From Flavobacteriaceae bacterium (lineage in GTDB: Bacteria > Bacteroidota > Bacteroidia > Flavobacteriales > Flavobacteriaceae), in the NCBI GenBank assembly GCA_030828025.1, contig JAURDG010000034.1, positions 1-10,253 on the forward strand: a DNA stretch of 10,253 nt, read 5' to 3'. Below the pieces are notes generated by a model that was not told where the DNA came from, ran no database searches, and saw nothing but the letters and a program-made list of their open reading frames with translations. Below are positions 7,425 through 10,253 of the stretch, piece by piece (position 1 is the first letter of the stretch; each line of letters opens with the position of its first letter). Made by a program: the position numbers and the translations under genes.

Positions 7425-8959
7425 TCTTTTTTAAGTTTGAGATATCCGTAAATCGTAAGCTCATCGTGAGAGTCCTCACTTTTAAAAATGTAGCTAAACA
7501 CATAGCCAATGACTAAAACGATCAAATGGCTGTAAACGCCCAACATATACTTGTGGTGCGGAAAATTAAAACGCCCCAAATCCCAGATAAGCTCGTTGTT
7601 GATTTTAGTAGTAGTTAAAACGGCATAAGCCGTAAATAAAACACAAACTAAAATACCTATATGAACCCCTTTTTTATTTGCTCGTTTTGAAAATAGTCCC
7701 AACAGAAAAATCCCAACGATACCTGCAGAAAAAATGGCGTAGAGTTGGAAGACAATACCTAACACGCCTTTACCTTCCCACGAATAATACAATAGTGCGA
7801 CAACAGACATTGCTATTCCAGAAAAAAGAACCAACAGGCGACCTACCAATAAACGCTCTTTATCTGAACAATTTGGCTTAAACCGTTGGTAAAAATCTTC
7901 AACACCTATGGCTGCCATAGAATTCATGTCTGAGTCTAAACTAGAGATGGCAGCAGCAATCAGCGCCGCAAGCACCAGCCCTACCGCACCGATGGGTAGT
8001 TCAGTCCCAATAAAATAAACAAAGGCTTGATCAGAGCCAATATCTGTGGGTAAACTAGCACCGCCTGAATTGTAAAACACAAATAATAAAGACCCAATCA
8101 ACATAAACAATGCCCACACGGGAACACTGGCAAAAACCCCTATGTAGGCTGCTTTTTTGGCATCTTTGTCACTCTTCGCCGTTAAATAGCGTTGCACAAT
8201 CGTCTGGTCTGTGCCATATTTTTGAAGGGCATAAAAAACACCATTGATGACCAAAACCCAAAAGGTAGCCTCAGCTAAGCTAAAATGGTAAGGACCTAGA
8301 TCGATTTTTTTCATTTGAATGGCTTCCGAAAGCATAAAACCTGCACCGACATCAGATCCAAACAATAGGGTGCCTACACACAATAAACCACCGCCTATGA
8401 GTAAAAAACCTTGAACAACATCCATCCATATTACGGCTTCCATGCCGCCTAGAAGCGTCAGCAATAAAATAACGATGGTCAGTCCTGTGATAAAAAGGGG
8501 GACATCTAATCCAGTAAGGGTAGATAAAGCTAAACTAACTAAATACAAAACGGTGCCCATTTTTGAAAAATGAGTTAAAATGAAAGCTATAGCGCTATAT
8601 ATTCTAGTAAATGGACTAAATCTTCGTTCAAAGTATTCGTAGGTACTCAAGCGGATGGCCTTTCGAAATAATGGAACGATAAACCCAATCAAGCCCACCA
8701 ACACAATAGGAACCATAATCCCTTGTACCAATAGAATCCAATTGGATTTATAGGCTGCAGCGGGATAGGCCAAAAAGGTTACACTACTGATAAGTGTTGC
8801 AAAGATTGAAATACCAATCGCCCATGCAGGAATGGTTTTACTCCCAGCAAAAAATTGATCGGAGCTTTTTTGTCTCCTCGCAAAATAAAACCCCGAGCCT
8901 ATAGTAAAGGCAACAGAAAAGACAACGACTAAAATATCTATCAAATGAATGTTTAGCAT
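7421..8959 (-). CDS. Sodium:solute symporter (SSS/SLC5 family)
   Basis: A 512-residue polytopic inner-membrane protein with about 13 hydrophobic segments and the LeuT-type SSS fold. It begins with a membrane segment near 8-25, then FARRQKSSDQFFAGSKTIPAW (a family motif, residues 26-46 in part). KYGTDQTIVQRYL (247-259) is the SSS signature region. ISSLDSDMNS (338-347) contains Ser339 and Ser340 at the place of the TM8 serines that form the Na2 sodium site in vSGLT. The C-terminal tail is charged (KSEDSHDE). SSS proteins bring in sugars, sialic acid, carboxylates or amino acids with sodium; the family cannot be narrowed further here. It is the only transporter in the visible operon and so probably imports the substrate. 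It starts 7 bp after the lyase stop and overlaps the iron ADH by 4 bp. Confidence 0.94.
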   Translation of the reverse strand: MLNIHLIDILVVVFSVAFTIGSGFYFARRQKSSDQFFAGSKTIPAWAIGISIFATLISSVTFLAYPAAAYKSNWILLVQGIMVPIVLVGLIGFIVPLFRKAIRLSTYEYFERRFSPFTRIYSAIAFILTHFSKMGTVLYLVSLALSTLTGLDVPLFITGLTIVILLLTLLGGMEAVIWMDVVQGFLLIGGGLLCVGTLLFGSDVGAGFMLSEAIQMKKIDLGPYHFSLAEATFWVLVINGVFYALQKYGTDQTIVQRYLTAKSDKDAKKAAYIGVFASVPVWALFMLIGSLLFVFYNSGGASLPTDIGSDQAFVYFIGTELPIGAVGLVLAALIAAAISSLDSDMNSMAAIGVEDFYQRFKPNCSDKERLLVGRLLVLFSGIAMSVVALLYYSWEGKGVLGIVFQLYAIFSAGIVGIFLLGLFSKRANKKGVHIGILVCVLFTAYAVLTTTKINNELIWDLGRFNFPHHKYMLGVYSHLIVLVIGYVFSYIFKSEDSHDELTIYGYLKLKKE

Positions 8960-8966
8960 ACTATTT

Positions 8967-9812
8967 TTATATTTCGGTTAAAGGAGGCATCATTGTTTTT
9001 GAGCACCATTGTTTTTGACTCATTAACCCTTTCAAGGCAGCTAACGATTCTCCAAGTGTTTTGTCTTTTTGGTAGGCCACCGCCACAAGATCGGTTTCGG
9101 TTTGCCAATGTTGACAGGTTTTCCAATCTTGAATTAATGCTGCCGCATACATGCTTCTATACATTTCGGGCACATAATTTCCCGTGCTTGGCACGATGCC
9201 ATCTGCGCCCCATTGTAAACTTTCAAAACTTTTAGCACCCCAGCCACAGAAAAAAGAAAAATTAGGATTTTCCTTATACGTGTTGATACACGTTTTTAGT
9301 CGATCTGTATCACGCTCAGAATCTTTTAATCCCCAAATATTTGGGTGGGCGGCCAAAGTGTCAACAACTGTTAAGGGAATGGACATTTGGGTAGTAGCCT
9401 TGATATTATAGAGCATCACCGGACCAGAAATTTGGTCGGCTAAGGCTTGATAAAAAAACGTCATTTGTTTTGGGGATAAACCATAGTAAGAGGGCAATGT
9501 GGCCACGACACAATCGACACCCAACTGGATGTACTGATTTCCTCTGTGGATTAAATCTTGAACCTGATTACCAACCAAACCTGCGTATATAGTTTGGTTT
9601 TTCCCTTTAGCAGCTACAGCGGCTTCAACCAGGCGCAAACTCTCCTTTTCACCAATCGAACACGACTCACCTGTAGTACCCAAAACTAGGGGATGAATTC
9701 CATTTTGGGTAAAGGTGGTTACAAGCCGTTTTACAGCCAAAATGTCAATCGATAAATCAGAACATAAAGGTGTAATCATGGGCACAACTATGCCAGAGAA
9801 ACGTTTTTGCAT
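8967..9812 (-). CDS. DapA-superfamily (DHDPS/NAL) Schiff-base lyase or hydratase
   Basis: A 281-residue TIM-barrel protein, slightly short for the roughly 290-300 usual. Class I chemistry is supported by GTTGES (45-50, pyruvate carboxylate binding and general acid region), Tyr135 in MLYNIK, and the Schiff-base Lys163 in GLKDSE. SYYG (108-111) corresponds to the tyrosine loop. In true dihydrodipicolinate synthase the sequence after the tyrosine has an Arg (R138 in E. coli) that binds the substrate carboxylate. Here YNIKATTQ places Thr140 there, so lysine biosynthesis is unlikely. The reaction is more likely cleavage, condensation or dehydration of a 2-oxo-3-deoxy or 4-hydroxy-2-oxo acid. It is the first gene of the operon. 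The ATG at 9812 is preceded by an A-rich leader without a Shine-Dalgarno, usual in Bacteroidota. Exact substrate unknown. Confidence 0.88.
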   Translation of the reverse strand: MQKRFSGIVVPMITPLCSDLSIDILAVKRLVTTFTQNGIHPLVLGTTGESCSIGEKESLRLVEAAVAAKGKNQTIYAGLVGNQVQDLIHRGNQYIQLGVDCVVATLPSYYGLSPKQMTFFYQALADQISGPVMLYNIKATTQMSIPLTVVDTLAAHPNIWGLKDSERDTDRLKTCINTYKENPNFSFFCGWGAKSFESLQWGADGIVPSTGNYVPEMYRSMYAAALIQDWKTCQHWQTETDLVAVAYQKDKTLGESLAALKGLMSQKQWCSKTMMPPLTEI

Positions 9813-9824
9813 TTAGATGATTTT

Positions 9825-9855
9825 TAAAACTATTGGTGTTTTAATGGAGTTAAAA
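9825..9855 (-). promoter_or_regulatory. Candidate Bacteroidota-type promoter with an overlapping palindrome upstream of the operon
   Basis: On the minus strand TAGTTTTA (9832-9825) matches the Bacteroidota -7 consensus TAnnTTTG at 7 of 8 positions. TTTT (9855-9852) lies 19 bp upstream where TTTG is expected. The spacer carries a perfect AT-rich inverted repeat, TTTTAA-CTCCA-TTAAAA (9855-9839), which could be an operator for a regulator encoded elsewhere. The resulting leader would be only about 6-8 nt. The match is weak in such AT-rich DNA, so this is a suggestion; the strongest support is position, being the only non-coding gap ahead of nine tightly packed genes. Confidence 0.3.
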
Positions 9856-9884
9856 TTCACGTACAACAACTATGATTTTTTGAT

Positions 9885-9914
9885 AAAAAAAGGACATGCT
9901 ATCACATGTCCTTT
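9885..9914 (-). terminator. Rho-independent terminator of the T9SS-cargo gene
   Basis: A perfect 10-bp inverted repeat, AAAGGACATG (9889-9898) and CATGTCCTTT (9905-9914), is separated by the 6-base loop CTATCA. Read on the minus strand, the stem is followed by seven T in a row (complement of A at 9885-9891, partly within the stem) and then ATCAAAAA. It lies about 28 bp past the stop at 9942, so it ends the upstream transcript and separates it from the operon starting at 9812. The stem also has T-rich sequence on the plus strand, though shorter. Confidence 0.85.
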
Positions 9915-9941
9915 AATTTAAACTTTTATAAATTTAACAGA

Positions 9942-10253
9942 CTATTTTACAATAAACTTTACAGCTTTTTTTCCCTTTGCTGTTTCTAAAGAGCATATAT
10001 ACAATCCTGAATTGAGATTAAACTCAGTGCTTTGTTCTGTTGTGATTGATTTCATCAATGCACCAGTAATGTTGTACACATTTATTTTAGTCTCTTCGGT
10101 AACATTAGAAATGAAAACCGTATTATCTATGGCACTAATCTGCGGAAAAAGGTATTAACTTTTTGGTGTAGATAAGGTTCGTGCATAAACCCCATTTTCA
10201 TAGACTTTGGTTACCAATCCTTCTCCAAGTGAAACATCAACTTTGCCTAGGTA
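9942..10253 (-). pseudogene. 3' end of a T9SS-secreted protein, interrupted by an in-frame TAA before its C-terminal sorting domain
   Basis: From the right edge, 32 codons are open (ending GVYARTLSTPKS), then TAA at 10157-10155, then 70 more codons in the same frame to TAG at 9944-9942. The second part is a typical type A T9SS C-terminal domain: a beta-rich segment with FISNV, then INVYNITGALMKS, LNSGLYICSLET, and the terminal KKAVKFIVK, which in the family directs export through the T9SS and removal or anchoring at the surface. The two parts read continuously in style, and the terminator sits after the second stop, so they were one gene. The TAA is therefore a nonsense change or a sequencing error; as read, the product would lose its secretion signal. 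The catalytic part lies outside the window and cannot be identified. Confidence 0.75.

Noticed and set aside
7421..9812. Sialic acid uptake and cleavage operon (NanA-like lyase plus SSS transporter)
   Set aside because: The lyase lacks the sialate-lyase pattern after the active-site Tyr, and no ManNAc epimerase, kinase, GlcNAc enzymes or sialidase are nearby; the neighbours are acid-sugar genes.
9885..9914. Hairpin as an attenuator or riboswitch part for the lyase operon
   Set aside because: On the minus strand it is a stem plus T-run shortly after the T9SS-gene stop, and the candidate operon promoter lies downstream of it, so it acts as a terminator of the preceding gene.
10155..10157. Programmed stop-codon recoding (selenocysteine or pyrrolysine)
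   Set aside because: The codon is TAA, which is not used for either amino acid, and no recoding structure is evident; a nonsense change or read error is simpler.

Overview
The window reads as a piece of a Bacteroidota genome, most likely a marine flavobacterium. The DNA is AT-rich. There are no Shine-Dalgarno sequences before the starts. The right edge carries the C-terminal secretion domain of the type IX secretion system (T9SS), a Bacteroidota hallmark. The only long gene-free stretch inside the window is about 130 bp (9813-9941). It holds a terminator and probably the promoter of the main operon.

Right edge (9942-10253, minus strand): the 3' end of a secreted T9SS cargo protein, interrupted by an in-frame TAA about 70 codons before the natural end, followed by a strong hairpin terminator. 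Main operon (9812 down to 1, minus strand, continuing past the left edge): nine genes in one direction with junctions between a 14-bp overlap and a 7-bp gap, almost certainly one transcript. Reading order is a DapA-superfamily lyase, a sodium:solute symporter, an iron-type alcohol dehydrogenase, a PdxA-family dehydrogenase, a DUF1537 acid-sugar kinase, a solute-binding-protein homologue without a signal peptide, two tandem class III CoA-transferases, and a second leaderless solute-binding-protein homologue cut by the window edge.

Three modules can be inferred. (1) Uptake plus aldol chemistry: the symporter imports a small solute, the DapA-type lyase handles a 2-oxo acid, and the iron ADH could deal with an aldehyde or alcohol. 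(2) DUF1537 kinase plus PdxA: this pair is established in four-carbon acid-sugar catabolism (kinase makes a 4-phosphate, PdxA2 oxidises and decarboxylates it to dihydroxyacetone phosphate), so a tetronate-type substrate is the best guess and vitamin B6 synthesis is unlikely. (3) The arrangement SBP - CoA-transferase - CoA-transferase - SBP, with both SBP homologues apparently cytoplasmic and no ABC permease or ATPase visible. This third module is the part with no obvious described function and is the strongest candidate for new biology here. No RNA genes, insertion sequences or CRISPR arrays were seen.
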